Below are positions 25,257 to 34,589 of a DNA stretch of 64,000 nucleotides, one piece after another. Each line of letters opens with the position of its first letter. Position 1 is the first letter of the stretch. The stretch is from the NCBI GenBank assembly GCA_934691725.1, contig CAKUTF010000007.1, forward strand, positions 1 to 64,000. Reading direction: 5' to 3'. Source of the stretch: an uncultured Fibrobacter sp. (lineage in GTDB: Bacteria; Fibrobacterota; Fibrobacteria; Fibrobacterales; Fibrobacteraceae). A program made the translations under genes and the position numbers. Under the pieces are notes generated by a model, which did not search any database, was not told the DNA's origin, and worked only from the letters and a program-made list of their open reading frames with translations.

Positions 25257-27158
25257 CTAGAAGGCCTGCGACAGGTCAAAGTTGATTCGGCCAAAGGAAA
25301 ACGCTTCCGGGGAAAATCCCGGAAGTTCTTTTTTGAACGTGTAGTCCAGCCGGAGGGTCAGGAACTGCCATTTGTAGCGGATGCCCGTTCCGAGAGCGGC
25401 GCTGCTTTTCCCGCTGTAAAGGCTTTTCTTGTCCGAAACATGCGCCCAGTCGTAGAACTCGACCAGTTGCCAGTTCTTTGTCGCTTCGAAAGGTGAATTG
25501 ATGCGGAGTTCCACGTTTACGCGGAGATATTGCGGGGCAAGTCCCGTGTTGATGATTTCTTCGCCGTTATCGTCGAGGCTTGTGTAGCTCGGGTAGATGC
25601 TGCGGAAGTGGTAGCCGCGGACAGTCCGGGAACCGCCCTGGTAAAAGATTCGCGCATCGTCTTCGAGGGCCTGGTTGAAAAATTTTCCGAAGCTCACGCT
25701 TGCTGCGGAGAGGAACGGACCGAAGAGCGGCAGGTAGCCGGTGCTGACCAATTCTCCGTACGTATAAGGGTTGCCGCGCATTTCCGGGTCCCGGATGCTT
25801 CCGGTGAAGTTCATGCCCCAGCCCATTTTCGGCGCAAAGCGCAAACCCTTTGTCGGGTTGAAGTAGTCGTTCGAATAGTCGAACGTGAGAGCCGTTTCGC
25901 CCTTGACCTTGAACAGTTTGGATTCGTTCTTTTGGACGAAGCGCGTGTCGAGAGAGGCGCGGAAACGGATATTGTTCGAAATGCCGAACGTGAGGTCTCC
26001 GCGGTTGATGATTTCCTTTCGTTCTTCGAGGCTGTCCGGGTAGGCGGGTGGGGAAGTCTTTTCATGGTTGAAGCTGATGTGGTCGTCAAAGCGAATTGCT
26101 GTGGGAATGAAATTGAATCGCGTCCCGAACAGCAGCGGGTTTGCATAGCCGAGCGTGAGTTCCTGCTTGTTTTGCGCCACGAGAATGCTCGCCGAGCCTT
26201 CGTGAAAATGTCCCAGGAAGTTTTTGTGCTTGAGCATTGCGGAAGCGCCGAATCCATAGACTTCTTCGAAAAAGACGGAATAGCGGGTCTCTCCGGGCAT
26301 CCGCTCGACGGCGTGGAATCGCACGTCCGAAAGCCCGTCCTCCCTAGGAAAATCCTCCAGGTGGATGGATGTGAAAATTTGCGTGGAAAGAAGCTTTGAC
26401 CGGAATGTCGTATATGTCTTTCCGTTGATGACTTCGCCTTTGGGGATTCGCCACAGCCGGTTGAGCCATGCCGTGTCGGAAAGTCCTTCCTGGTGGTTCG
26501 TATCGAGCTTTGCGATTTGCGCGGGCTTTTTCGTCTCGCTCGAAAAGTCTCCCATTCGGACGCGCGTTCCCGGATCGATATAGATTTCCACGTTGACCAA
26601 GTGGTTTAGCGTGTCGAGATATTCCAGGTAGTCCGCCCGCACATGCAGGTAGCCGTATTCCCGGTAGAGAATCTGGATCTGCTGGACATCGTCGGCGACG
26701 ACCGTCGGGTCGTAATCCTCTCCGCTTTTAAAGCGGATTCCTTTCAGCGCAACGCTGTCCGCAGCGATATTCCGGTCGATTTTCATTTCGCTGAACTTGT
26801 AGGGAACACCTTCCTCGATTCGAAACCGGTAGAGCGTGTAGGGAACGGAGTCCGTCGGGTCGGTGTGGTTCCTCAGAACTTCCATGGAAGACGTGAAACT
26901 GAAGTAGCCTTCGGAATAGTAGAGAAGTTCGAGGTTTGTCCGCGCGATTCGCATTAGGAAGTCTTGGCGTGTCGTATCGACGATTCCGAACTCTTCGGGA
27001 ATGTCGAGCTGCAGCGCGAGCTGTTCGTCCGAATAGAGGCTGTTCCCGATGAACGAAACCTTCCAGCGGTTCTTCACTTGGAGCGTATCGGCTGTTTCCG
27101 CGGCGTAAAGGAATCCGATGCAGAGAAAAATGATTGGGAATATCCGGCGAGCGATCAT
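25257..27158 (-). CDS. TamA/BamA-like outer-membrane Omp85 protein
   Basis: The 633-residue protein starts at MIARRIFPII with AAGGAG upstream and has a signal peptide cleaved near YAAET. About residues 30-290 form POTRA-like repeats (KVSFIGNSLYSDEQLALQL is a clear start). About 310-633 form the Omp85 beta-barrel, with the conserved GGSRTVRGYHF near residue 520 (lid-lock type RGY) and a terminal aromatic residue (INFDLSQAF). It inserts or assembles outer-membrane proteins. It overlaps the preceding TamB-like gene by 4 bases (ATGA), which makes a TamA-type role more likely than BamA. Confidence 0.88.
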   Translation of the reverse strand: MIARRIFPIIFLCIGFLYAAETADTLQVKNRWKVSFIGNSLYSDEQLALQLDIPEEFGIVDTTRQDFLMRIARTNLELLYYSEGYFSFTSSMEVLRNHTDPTDSVPYTLYRFRIEEGVPYKFSEMKIDRNIAADSVALKGIRFKSGEDYDPTVVADDVQQIQILYREYGYLHVRADYLEYLDTLNHLVNVEIYIDPGTRVRMGDFSSETKKPAQIAKLDTNHQEGLSDTAWLNRLWRIPKGEVINGKTYTTFRSKLLSTQIFTSIHLEDFPREDGLSDVRFHAVERMPGETRYSVFFEEVYGFGASAMLKHKNFLGHFHEGSASILVAQNKQELTLGYANPLLFGTRFNFIPTAIRFDDHISFNHEKTSPPAYPDSLEERKEIINRGDLTFGISNNIRFRASLDTRFVQKNESKLFKVKGETALTFDYSNDYFNPTKGLRFAPKMGWGMNFTGSIRDPEMRGNPYTYGELVSTGYLPLFGPFLSAASVSFGKFFNQALEDDARIFYQGGSRTVRGYHFRSIYPSYTSLDDNGEEIINTGLAPQYLRVNVELRINSPFEATKNWQLVEFYDWAHVSDKKSLYSGKSSAALGTGIRYKWQFLTLRLDYTFKKELPGFSPEAFSFGRINFDLSQAF

Positions 27159-30100
27159 TTTTTCTCCTTGTCCCTGGGCGCGAGAGCCTTGCACTTTCCG
27201 ATGCCGAAAAGGCAGGGAGACCAGAACTTGTAGCTGTAGTTGAAGCCGATGTTCTTTTCAAGGCGGCTTTCGTCTTCGTCGGTCGTGGTGATGTAGTTCT
27301 TGGAAACGAGGCTTGCGCCGAAATCGAGCTGGGGGCTGTAATGCTCCGGGTTTTTCGTCTTGTCTTCCTCGGAAAATGCCGGGATGATGTAGGAAATGCC
27401 CGCTTCGATTGCCCGGTCGTAAGTCGGCGTCTCGCTTTGGTCCTGCTTGTAGCCGAAGACGAGGCTCAGGTCCTTGACCCAGCGGTTTAAGGAAATGGGA
27501 ATCATCAGGTAGCTTGAATCCTTTTCGGCGACGGATTCCTCGTTGAACAGCTTGAATTTCATGTCGATGTCTCCGACATAGTCCCCGCCGAGCGTCTTGT
27601 TCGCCGTGCTGGTCAGGACGCTCCCGATGAGTTTTCCCGCGACCTTGTTCCTGTCGATGGTGGAGCTCTCCTCTTCGGAAATGCAACCCAGGAGAACGCT
27701 GTAATAGAGGGACGCCGGGGAGTCGTCAACGCCGCAGTTTGCGCTCGGCATCGGTTTCGGGGCGACGACAGAACCCAGAATGTCGAGGTGCACCGGGCAT
27801 GTTTCGTCATCGTCCCGGTGGCTGCTCGTTTTGCAATAAGGCAGGTTCTGTACGCTTGAAATGTTGATGCTTCCGCGGTTCCAGGGAACGTCCTGGAACG
27901 AGATGGCGAGAGATTCCAAATCGAACTGGAACATGTCTTTTAGTCCGATGGAGCCGTTTCCCGAATTGTTGATGTCTCCGCGGAGAAGTGGGTGGTCGGA
28001 CGTACCCAGCACCCAGAGGTCGAGCGTCAGGGGAAAGCTTGCGAGGTTCGTGGCGATGGCTACCGTATCGCGACCCGAATCGCTGATGTGGACTGCGATG
28101 TTGATGGGTCTCGACTTGGCTGCCGTTTTCTTGACGACAGGCTTTGAACGCCGGATCTTGGTGAAAAATCCGGAAAGCGTCGCCGAAATCTTGCTGAGGC
28201 TTCCGAATCCGATATCGACGGAAAATTCATTTTGGTAGAAGGCTCGGTCGAGAAAGAAGTTCCCTTCGAGGGTCGGGTTGGCGAAACTGCCGTTTTCCGC
28301 GTGAGGCAGGTGTAAAACAGCTTTTCCACGCGCAGAAGCGTCCGCCTTTCCCCATTCAGGTTTGTTTAGTTTATATGAAACGCTGTCGAGTTCCAGGGAT
28401 AGCGTAAATTCCTTTTCGGAATCATCGAGGCTTCCCCGGACATCGCTTATCTGGATCTGGTGAATCTGGTCCCATACCAGGGAAAACTTTTCCGTGCCGA
28501 CCGAAACCGTTCCGAGTTTCTTGTTCTTCATGTCGTAGCTAGCGCTTCCCGCGATAAATTCACCGAGGCTGTTGGAAAGCCTAGCCGATGGAATGTCGAA
28601 AATTCCGTCGTGGAACGTTCCGTTGAACGAAACCGGCAAAATGGGAAAGCCACGCTTGGTGTCGATGGCGGTGGAATCGGAATGGAACGAAAGCTCTAGG
28701 CTGTCTAGCGGGCTTTTCAGGTCTCCTGTCGCATCGGCCTTGAAATCGGTATAGACGACTTCTCCGAGGCCTCCCGGCAAAAACCATGAACCGGAAAGCT
28801 GCGCCTTTCCCTTCCATTTCATCGTCGAATCGATATCGCCGTCTAGCCATGCCGTTCCGCCGACTGGAGTGGTGAAGTAGGCAAAAATGTGGTGCTCTGG
28901 TTCCAAAAGCCCATTGACGTCGATTTGCAAATCCCCGTTCCACGCTCTCTCTCCGGCGTTGATGTTTCCCGAAATCTGCATTTTTTCCTTTTCGGCAAAG
29001 ACATCGAGCTTGGGAATCGAAAAGGCTTCCCGGGAGACGTTCTTGAGAGAAAGGTCCGAAAACTGGAGCGAACCCTGCAACCCGACGCCTCTCCGGTAGG
29101 TGGCGTTGCCACTGAAAATTCCGCTGGCGAGCGGGGAACTTTGGTAGGGGGCGAGCAGAAGCGGAATGTCGAACCTGTCTGTGGATGCCCATGCGTCGGC
29201 TATCTGCAGCCCGGTATATTTTTGTCCGGTCGAATCGTAGAGAATGTTCGCCGAGCCTTCGAGTTCGATTTTGTTGGTTCCGGTCGAGATAATCGCGCTG
29301 TCGAGCGAAATGCGGTCCTTTGTATTGTGCGCCTGGAATTTTCCGTACAAGGGAATCTGGGCGATTTCCGTCGAAATCTCTGCGTCTAGGGACCCGAAAT
29401 GTTCTTCAAAGTTCTGGGTCATTGTTCCGGTCACGATGCCGTCTAGTCCCCTGAGAAATGCCGTGTCGGCGAAAGGAATGTGCGAAAGGCGCACCTGGAA
29501 GGCCTTGCTCGTGATGGCGGGTTCGAAGGTGACGAAGGCTTCGGCAAATCCGCTATCCGACTGGAAAACCTTCCACGATGTGTGCGGCAGGGAATCGTTC
29601 CACTTGACGTCTCCCGAAAAGGTGAAGTCTTCCTTGGACGCCCGGATGAATCCGTTCGTAAAGTCGATGCCGTTTTTGTCGAGCGCAAGCGATGTGAAGA
29701 AGGAATCCGCAGCCATCAGGTAGGCGTATTCGACAGGTGCGATGGAAACGTCGGCGAACATTTTCCCGTCGTGGAACGAGCCTTTGACCTGCGGTCGCGT
29801 GTTGAATCGCAGAAAGTCTCCGCTCCAGCGCATCGCCCAGGGTTCGTCCTTGGAGATATCCCCGGTGAAGTCGATTCGGAAATCCTTTTCTCCGGAAAGT
29901 CCCGACAGTTCCGCCCGGACGATTGATCCCGCTTTTGTAACGGCCTTGGCGCTGAGCGTTTTCGGGGAATCCTTTTTCGCTTGGAGGGATAGGTCTAGCG
30001 GTTGCATTCTCGGACCGAATTCCGCTTCGATGTTCTTGACCGTCGCATCGATTTCCCCGTTGAGGTCCTTGTCGATTTTTCCGCGGACGGCAATGCTCTC

Positions 30101-31021
30101 GCCGGACTTCTTGCCCAAAAATTTCCCGTCGATTTGAAATACCATCCTTTCGTCGCTTTCGACCTCGATGTCCGCGGCGAGGGCGGGAAGCGGCCAGAAC
30201 GCGCCGATGTCCGTCCGAAGCCTCGCCTTGTAGGAAAACTTTTTTTGACTTGCCTTGGCGTTAAAGGATGCGCTCGCCCGGATGTTTCGGATCGATATGG
30301 ATTTGGGAATTTTCCCCGCGTCCCACTTTTTTGGATTTTTGACAAGGATGCGGATTTTTCCCGATGCGTTCCCGAGGGAGTCTCGCGGTGCGGAAATCTG
30401 GAGCGAAACGCTGTCCCTGTCCTCGGAAACGAAATTCCCGTTCGCCCGGATGTTTTCGCCCTGGAAGAAAATCTCCGCCTTGGCGGAAACCTTTCGCGAA
30501 AGAAAGTCTCCGCGGGCGTTCTGGAAGGACAGTTCCGCGGCCTCGTTTCCCTTGGATACGGCTTGCAGGGAATCCGCGGACCAGGCGCCTATCCCGTGGA
30601 CGCTTATCCGAAAGTTTGGGATTCTCGCCCGCAGATCGAGCGGAATGCGGAAATCGGGAACCTTTATCGGGGAAGAATCCGGCGTGGATTTGGGAAACGC
30701 TCCGGGGTCGATTTTCGCCACCGCGGAATCCATGTCGATGTAGATGAAATCCTCTTCGGGTGAAAAAAGGATGTGGGCGTTGATTCTCGGGGACTTCAGC
30801 GAAACGCCAAAGCCCGCTCCCCGGACGGCGACGGAATCCCAGCTGCGGGAAAGCAACCCTTCTTTTGAATGCCCGTAAAAGGCGACGTTCACCGGCCCGT
30901 AATCGTGCGAAGAATTTAAATAATTGTCCAGAAAACGATTTAAAAACCAGGCAGAAGCCAAAAGGCAGCCTACGAACACGGCGAAAATGCCGATGGCGAC
31001 AGCGGGCTTTAACCGTTTCAC
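27155..31021 (-). CDS. TamB-like translocation and assembly module protein (DUF490)
   Basis: About 1288 residues, starting with an N-terminal anchor helix (AVAIGIFAVFVGCLLASAWF) followed by a very long beta-repeat body typical of AsmA/TamB proteins that span the periplasm. The C-terminal DUF490-type part ends with a barrel-like VGDIDMKFKLFNEE and a LSLVFGYKQDQ region. Two Cys-bearing insertions (SSVQNLPYCKTSSHRDDDETC and NCGVDD..LGCISEEE) near residues 1060-1120 are unusual. GTG at 31021 is preferred over TTG at 31030 because a TATATT box ends 7 bases before GTG, which implies a leaderless mRNA. It is coupled to the TamA-like gene. The role (protein insertion or lipid transfer to the outer membrane) is inferred from the family. 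Confidence 0.87.
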   Translation of the reverse strand: MKRLKPAVAIGIFAVFVGCLLASAWFLNRFLDNYLNSSHDYGPVNVAFYGHSKEGLLSRSWDSVAVRGAGFGVSLKSPRINAHILFSPEEDFIYIDMDSAVAKIDPGAFPKSTPDSSPIKVPDFRIPLDLRARIPNFRISVHGIGAWSADSLQAVSKGNEAAELSFQNARGDFLSRKVSAKAEIFFQGENIRANGNFVSEDRDSVSLQISAPRDSLGNASGKIRILVKNPKKWDAGKIPKSISIRNIRASASFNAKASQKKFSYKARLRTDIGAFWPLPALAADIEVESDERMVFQIDGKFLGKKSGESIAVRGKIDKDLNGEIDATVKNIEAEFGPRMQPLDLSLQAKKDSPKTLSAKAVTKAGSIVRAELSGLSGEKDFRIDFTGDISKDEPWAMRWSGDFLRFNTRPQVKGSFHDGKMFADVSIAPVEYAYLMAADSFFTSLALDKNGIDFTNGFIRASKEDFTFSGDVKWNDSLPHTSWKVFQSDSGFAEAFVTFEPAITSKAFQVRLSHIPFADTAFLRGLDGIVTGTMTQNFEEHFGSLDAEISTEIAQIPLYGKFQAHNTKDRISLDSAIISTGTNKIELEGSANILYDSTGQKYTGLQIADAWASTDRFDIPLLLAPYQSSPLASGIFSGNATYRRGVGLQGSLQFSDLSLKNVSREAFSIPKLDVFAEKEKMQISGNINAGERAWNGDLQIDVNGLLEPEHHIFAYFTTPVGGTAWLDGDIDSTMKWKGKAQLSGSWFLPGGLGEVVYTDFKADATGDLKSPLDSLELSFHSDSTAIDTKRGFPILPVSFNGTFHDGIFDIPSARLSNSLGEFIAGSASYDMKNKKLGTVSVGTEKFSLVWDQIHQIQISDVRGSLDDSEKEFTLSLELDSVSYKLNKPEWGKADASARGKAVLHLPHAENGSFANPTLEGNFFLDRAFYQNEFSVDIGFGSLSKISATLSGFFTKIRRSKPVVKKTAAKSRPINIAVHISDSGRDTVAIATNLASFPLTLDLWVLGTSDHPLLRGDINNSGNGSIGLKDMFQFDLESLAISFQDVPWNRGSINISSVQNLPYCKTSSHRDDDETCPVHLDILGSVVAPKPMPSANCGVDDSPASLYYSVLLGCISEEESSTIDRNKVAGKLIGSVLTSTANKTLGGDYVGDIDMKFKLFNEESVAEKDSSYLMIPISLNRWVKDLSLVFGYKQDQSETPTYDRAIEAGISYIIPAFSEEDKTKNPEHYSPQLDFGASLVSKNYITTTDEDESRLEKNIGFNYSYKFWSPCLFGIGKCKALAPRDKEKK

Positions 31022-31024
31022 AGG

Positions 31025-31053
31025 TTGCAATATAGCTAGAAAACTTGTATATT
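31025..31053 (+). promoter_or_regulatory. Promoter of the STAS/HATPase operon, overlapping a divergent tamB promoter
   Basis: TTGCAA (31025-31030), 17 bp, TATATT (31048-31053); the ATG at 31062 is 8 bases later. On the minus strand a TATATT (31034-31029) overlaps the plus-strand -35 box and ends 7 bases before the tamB GTG, with TTTCAA (31057-31052) as a weak -35. The two promoters therefore occupy the same about 35 bp and should exclude each other. Confidence 0.6.
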
Positions 31054-31061
31054 GAAAGCGT

Positions 31062-31343
31062 ATGAGCCGTAATCAAACAATCTGTCTCGACATTTCCCCC
31101 GACGCGGATTTTTTCCCCGTACTCGAAAAATCCGTTTCCGACTTTGCCGATTCGCTTTCCTTGCCCGAAGCGACGGTCCAAAATCTCGGTCGGGAAGCGG
31201 GGGATTTTTTCAAGCGGGGCTTAGACGGCTTTGACGGTTCGTCCCTCCACATGGAACTGGGACTAGCGGATGGTTTCCTTTTCTTTTCCGCTTACGATTC
31301 CGGGCGAAACAGGCTTTTCAGCAGGAACATTCCCGTCGCATGA
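31062..31343 (+). CDS. Small protein, possible degenerate anti-sigma HATPase-like
   Basis: The 93-residue protein starts a three-gene operon with 4-base ATGA overlaps. It has the helical layout of the N-terminal part of an RsbW-type ATPase (FFPVLEKSVSDFADSLSLPE, then a helix where the N-box would be), but the Asn/Asp residues that bind Mg-ATP are absent. It may be a dimerisation or docking partner of the next protein. The family link is by pattern only. The transcript is probably leaderless from the promoter at 31025-31053. Confidence 0.6.
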   Translation: MSRNQTICLDISPDADFFPVLEKSVSDFADSLSLPEATVQNLGREAGDFFKRGLDGFDGSSLHMELGLADGFLFFSAYDSGRNRLFSRNIPVA

Positions 31344-32125
31344 AAGCGGTTTCCGTACAGCCGTATTCCGAAGAACCCGGTGTTGCGCGGATTCTCCTTT
31401 GCGGAGATATCGGACTAGACGTTATCCCGCAGATTTCCTCTCTTTCGGAGCTGTTTGAAAAAAACGGCATTCTGCACTTTGCCGTGGATTTGTCTCGCGT
31501 TAAGTTCTTGAGTTCGCCGGCTGTCGGAGCATTGATGGGGCTTCGGTCCCGTGTCGTCGGGCGTTCGGGCAGCGTTTCCCTTTTTTCCGCAGCTCCCGAA
31601 CTTGCGGAAAAGCTCGCTCTGATGGGCGTCCCTCTCGCGATGCCGATTTTCAAGGACGAAAAATCGTTCCTGGATTATTTCCGGTGGGAGTTTCGCGGCG
31701 CATTCCGGCATGTCTCGCTCCTGCTTCCGGCACGGGCTTCCGTCGTTCCGCCGACGCGGCGTCTTGTCGTCGGGCTTCTGCGCAGCAAGGGATTCTCGGA
31801 AAAGGAAACTTTCATCCTGGAGACAATCGTCGATGAACTGGCGAACAACGCTATCGAGCATGGACGTCCGCCCGATAAAGTTTTCCATCTGGAATTGAAA
31901 TTCAGCAAGTCGAAAACGGTGCTTTCTGTCCGGAACAGTTCTCGGGAACTTTCGGAAGCCGAGCGGAAGGAACTCGCGGAAAAGTATGCCCATCCGAAGA
32001 TGACGCCGGGATCCCTGAGGGGGCGGGGTATCGTGCTTGTGAAAAGGCTTTCTTCGCAAATGACGTTTCGCGTTGAACCGCGGCAGGTCTTTGTCGAAGT
32101 GACGAGATTACGAGAGGAAACATGA
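31340..32125 (+). CDS. STAS domain fused to anti-sigma-type HATPase
   Basis: The 261-residue protein joins a STAS domain (about 5-105, with possible phospho-Ser in VKFLSSPAVGAL, S58/S59) to an RsbW/SpoIIAB-type kinase domain (about 135-255) with N-box DELANNAIEHG at 165-175 and a glycine box GSLRGRGIVLVKRL. In partner switching the ATPase phosphorylates STAS proteins and holds a sigma factor or other target. Fusion puts antagonist and kinase in one chain. It overlaps its neighbours on both sides by 4 bases. The SpoIIE phosphatase at 47437 is a candidate opposing enzyme. The target is not known. Confidence 0.85.
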   Translation: MKAVSVQPYSEEPGVARILLCGDIGLDVIPQISSLSELFEKNGILHFAVDLSRVKFLSSPAVGALMGLRSRVVGRSGSVSLFSAAPELAEKLALMGVPLAMPIFKDEKSFLDYFRWEFRGAFRHVSLLLPARASVVPPTRRLVVGLLRSKGFSEKETFILETIVDELANNAIEHGRPPDKVFHLELKFSKSKTVLSVRNSSRELSEAERKELAEKYAHPKMTPGSLRGRGIVLVKRLSSQMTFRVEPRQVFVEVTRLREET

Positions 32126-32481
32126 ACGAAAAACAGGAACTGCTGACCATCGAAAATATCGAAAACCATCCTTCGGCGAGACTTTTGCGTTTTGTGGGCG
32201 ACCTGGATTCGACGAATGCGGAAGCGACTTCCGGTCGGATGCTCGGGCTTCTTGAAGAAAACGTGACGACGATTGTCGCGGACTTTTCCCGCTTGCGCTA
32301 CATCAACAGCACGGGACTTGGCGCGCTTCTCTTCGTAAACAAGAAGTTCAAGGAGGCCGGCGGGGTTTTCAAGGTGGCGAACGTAAACGAAAACGTTCTT
32401 GAAATCATCGAAATCATCGGCGCCGACCAGCTTCTCGAAATCCACGGGACGCTTGACGAGGCGATCGAATCCATCCGCTAG
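32122..32481 (+). CDS. STAS-domain anti-sigma factor antagonist
   Basis: The 119-residue single STAS domain begins with the strand LLRFVGDLDS. The phosphorylation loop is RYINSTGLGALLF with S63 as the predicted phospho-site, followed by VNENVLEIIEIIGADQLLEI. Unphosphorylated antagonists bind the HATPase and free its target. It overlaps the STAS-HATPase gene by 4 bases, so stoichiometric production is likely. The next gene, the SurA-like lipoprotein, starts 25 bases later and may be in the same transcript. Confidence 0.9.
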   Translation: MNEKQELLTIENIENHPSARLLRFVGDLDSTNAEATSGRMLGLLEENVTTIVADFSRLRYINSTGLGALLFVNKKFKEAGGVFKVANVNENVLEIIEIIGADQLLEIHGTLDEAIESIR

Positions 32482-32506
32482 GCGAATGAAAACGGAGATA
32501 TTCTGT

Positions 32507-34555
32507 ATGAAATTTTTGAAACCCGCAGCGTTGGCTTTTTCCCTGGCGGCTCTTGCCGGGTGCTCTTCCGAAAGTAAAAAATCGGACACCTTGGTGGCGA
32601 CTGTCGGCGAGGAAAAAATCTACGCATCCGACATCGATTTTCTGAAAAGGACCTCTTCGGCGTATGCCGAACCCGGCAGGGAAAAGGCTGCGCTCGAAAC
32701 GCTCATCGAATCCCGCGTGGTCTTCCAGGAAGCAAAACGTGTCGCTAGCGGAGAGGGCGAAAAGATCCGGCAGCAGTTGGACGCCTTGGACGAACGTTTT
32801 CTTGCGCGCGTTTACGACGAGTTCTACGTGGGCGAGAACCTCGGGCATACGGATGCGGAACTCCAGAAGTATTTCGACAAGAGCCGCAAGCGTTTCGCGG
32901 CGGATTCGTGCGAAGAGCTCGAAGCGTGCCGTGCGTCTGTCGCCGAAAGTCTCTACCTCGAAGAGAATGCGGATTCCCTTTTCCGGTTCGTTTCGCGGAA
33001 AGTCGAGGAAATGCAGAAGGTTTCCGTGGAAATCGCCTACGTGGAAGCATTGGATTCGGCAGAGGCTTCCCGGGCGAAGACCGCCCTTTCGGAAGGTTCG
33101 GAATTTCCTGGCGTGAAAAAGATCCGGCTCGATTCGAAGTCGCCGAGCGGGCTGTGGGCGAAAGCCGACATTCGGGACTCCCTGTTCGGAAAGGACGCTT
33201 TCCCGGTCGGAAGCGTCCATTCTGCGGTTGCCGATTCGAAAACCGTCGTCTGGAAACTCCTGCTTCGCCGTGCAGGGGAACAGTTCCCCGAAGAAAGCCG
33301 CGACTCCACCCTGAAGGCGCGCTTTGTCGCGGAATACAGGGATTTCATGGCGAATAACACGGATAGCCTTTTGCGTGAAAAGTATCGCTTCCGCATGGAA
33401 CATCCGGTTTATCCCGAAGTGCAGAAGTATTATGCGGAACATGCGGACGAGTTTAACGGCTTGCCGTTTGACAGCGTTTCCGGGCAGATTGAAAGGAAAC
33501 TCTCTTCCGGCGGCGACCTCCCGCTTGATTCGAATTACGTTCTAGCGACTCTTGGCGGGGAACCTTTTATCCGCGAGAGCGATGTGAAAGCCCTTTTCAA
33601 GGAAATTCCGCGGAACATTCGGGGACAGTATCCGCGAGCCCGTCGCGTGCTGATGCTTGCCAAGTGGAAGCTTCGGGCGATGGCCGCGCGAGAAGCGAAC
33701 CTGGAAAACAGCCCACTCCTTGGAAAAATTCGCCAGGACGTCGAAATGTCCTTTTACCGGAAGGCTTTTGCCGGAGCCCTTTCGAAAAACGGCTTCTTTA
33801 CCCAGGACGATACGCTTCGGAAAATCTACAAGCGTTTTGGCGCAAGGCTTTTCCCGGATGTTCCGTTCGAAAGAATCCGCGGCGAGCTTGGAATTTTCGC
33901 GCAGACGCCGGACAGGGAATTTCTTTTCGAGTATTATCGGAATCCGGATCGCTACGCGAAAACTTCGGACATCGATTCCATCAAGGTTCAGGTCTTTAAA
34001 AATGCGCTGGGAGGATTTTCGAGCGACTGGTTTGAGCGTTACCGGAGAAACCTCTATCAAAAGTACCCGGTAACCGTGTATGATTCCGCCTATCTGCCGC
34101 GCGTCGATCTCTTTTCGGTCAAGGATCTTGAAGTGCGCGCCGACTCTTTCTATACGGCGAGGGAACTCGCCGGTGCGCGCCTGACCTGGGACCGGATCCG
34201 CGCCCTCTCCGCCGATGACGATTCCCTTTTCCGCCGGGCGGTCTATGAACTGGCGAAGATCGACGGCGAATGGGAAAAGTACGAAGCGGCAAACGGCGAG
34301 TTCGCCGCCTATTATGCGATGTGGCCGAAATCTCCCGATGCGGAAAAGGCTTTGTTCAACCGTGCGTTCCTCTTGCATGAAAATTTGAAAAAGGACTCGC
34401 TCGCCCTTCCCCTCTTTGAAGAATTCCAGGAAAAGTTCCCGAAAAGCGATTTGCATGAATCCGTGGATTGGCTAATCCGGGACATTCGGAGCGGTGGTAA
34501 GCTCGCCGAAGAGCTTCTTGAAAAAATTTCGAAGCAGGAAGAATCTTTGAATTAA
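32507..34555 (+). CDS. SurA/PpiC-like periplasmic chaperone lipoprotein with TPR-like tail
   Basis: The 682-residue protein has lipobox LAGC (Cys19); the start at MKFLKPAA is supported by GGAG 9 bases upstream. Residues about 25-180 look like the SurA/PpiC N-terminal chaperone region (VATVGEEKIYASDIDFL, then ALETLIESRVVFQEAK). A degenerate parvulin-like segment follows (about 180-280, VEIAYVEALDSAEASRAKTA), then a second helical domain. The C-terminus (about 580-670) has TPR-like helices (PDAEKALFNRAFLLHENL, LPLFEEFQEKFPKSDLHE). It probably carries outer-membrane proteins across the periplasm. Parvulin active-site residues are not clear, so isomerase activity is doubtful. Confidence 0.75.
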   Translation: MKFLKPAALAFSLAALAGCSSESKKSDTLVATVGEEKIYASDIDFLKRTSSAYAEPGREKAALETLIESRVVFQEAKRVASGEGEKIRQQLDALDERFLARVYDEFYVGENLGHTDAELQKYFDKSRKRFAADSCEELEACRASVAESLYLEENADSLFRFVSRKVEEMQKVSVEIAYVEALDSAEASRAKTALSEGSEFPGVKKIRLDSKSPSGLWAKADIRDSLFGKDAFPVGSVHSAVADSKTVVWKLLLRRAGEQFPEESRDSTLKARFVAEYRDFMANNTDSLLREKYRFRMEHPVYPEVQKYYAEHADEFNGLPFDSVSGQIERKLSSGGDLPLDSNYVLATLGGEPFIRESDVKALFKEIPRNIRGQYPRARRVLMLAKWKLRAMAAREANLENSPLLGKIRQDVEMSFYRKAFAGALSKNGFFTQDDTLRKIYKRFGARLFPDVPFERIRGELGIFAQTPDREFLFEYYRNPDRYAKTSDIDSIKVQVFKNALGGFSSDWFERYRRNLYQKYPVTVYDSAYLPRVDLFSVKDLEVRADSFYTARELAGARLTWDRIRALSADDDSLFRRAVYELAKIDGEWEKYEAANGEFAAYYAMWPKSPDAEKALFNRAFLLHENLKKDSLALPLFEEFQEKFPKSDLHESVDWLIRDIRSGGKLAEELLEKISKQEESLN

Positions 34556-34589
34556 CTATATTAAGGCAACCTTTTAAGGCGGTAACTAT

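Noticed and set aside
25257..27158. Assignment as BamA
   Set aside because: Coupling to a TamB-like gene and fewer POTRA-like repeats than BamA favour a TamA-type protein.
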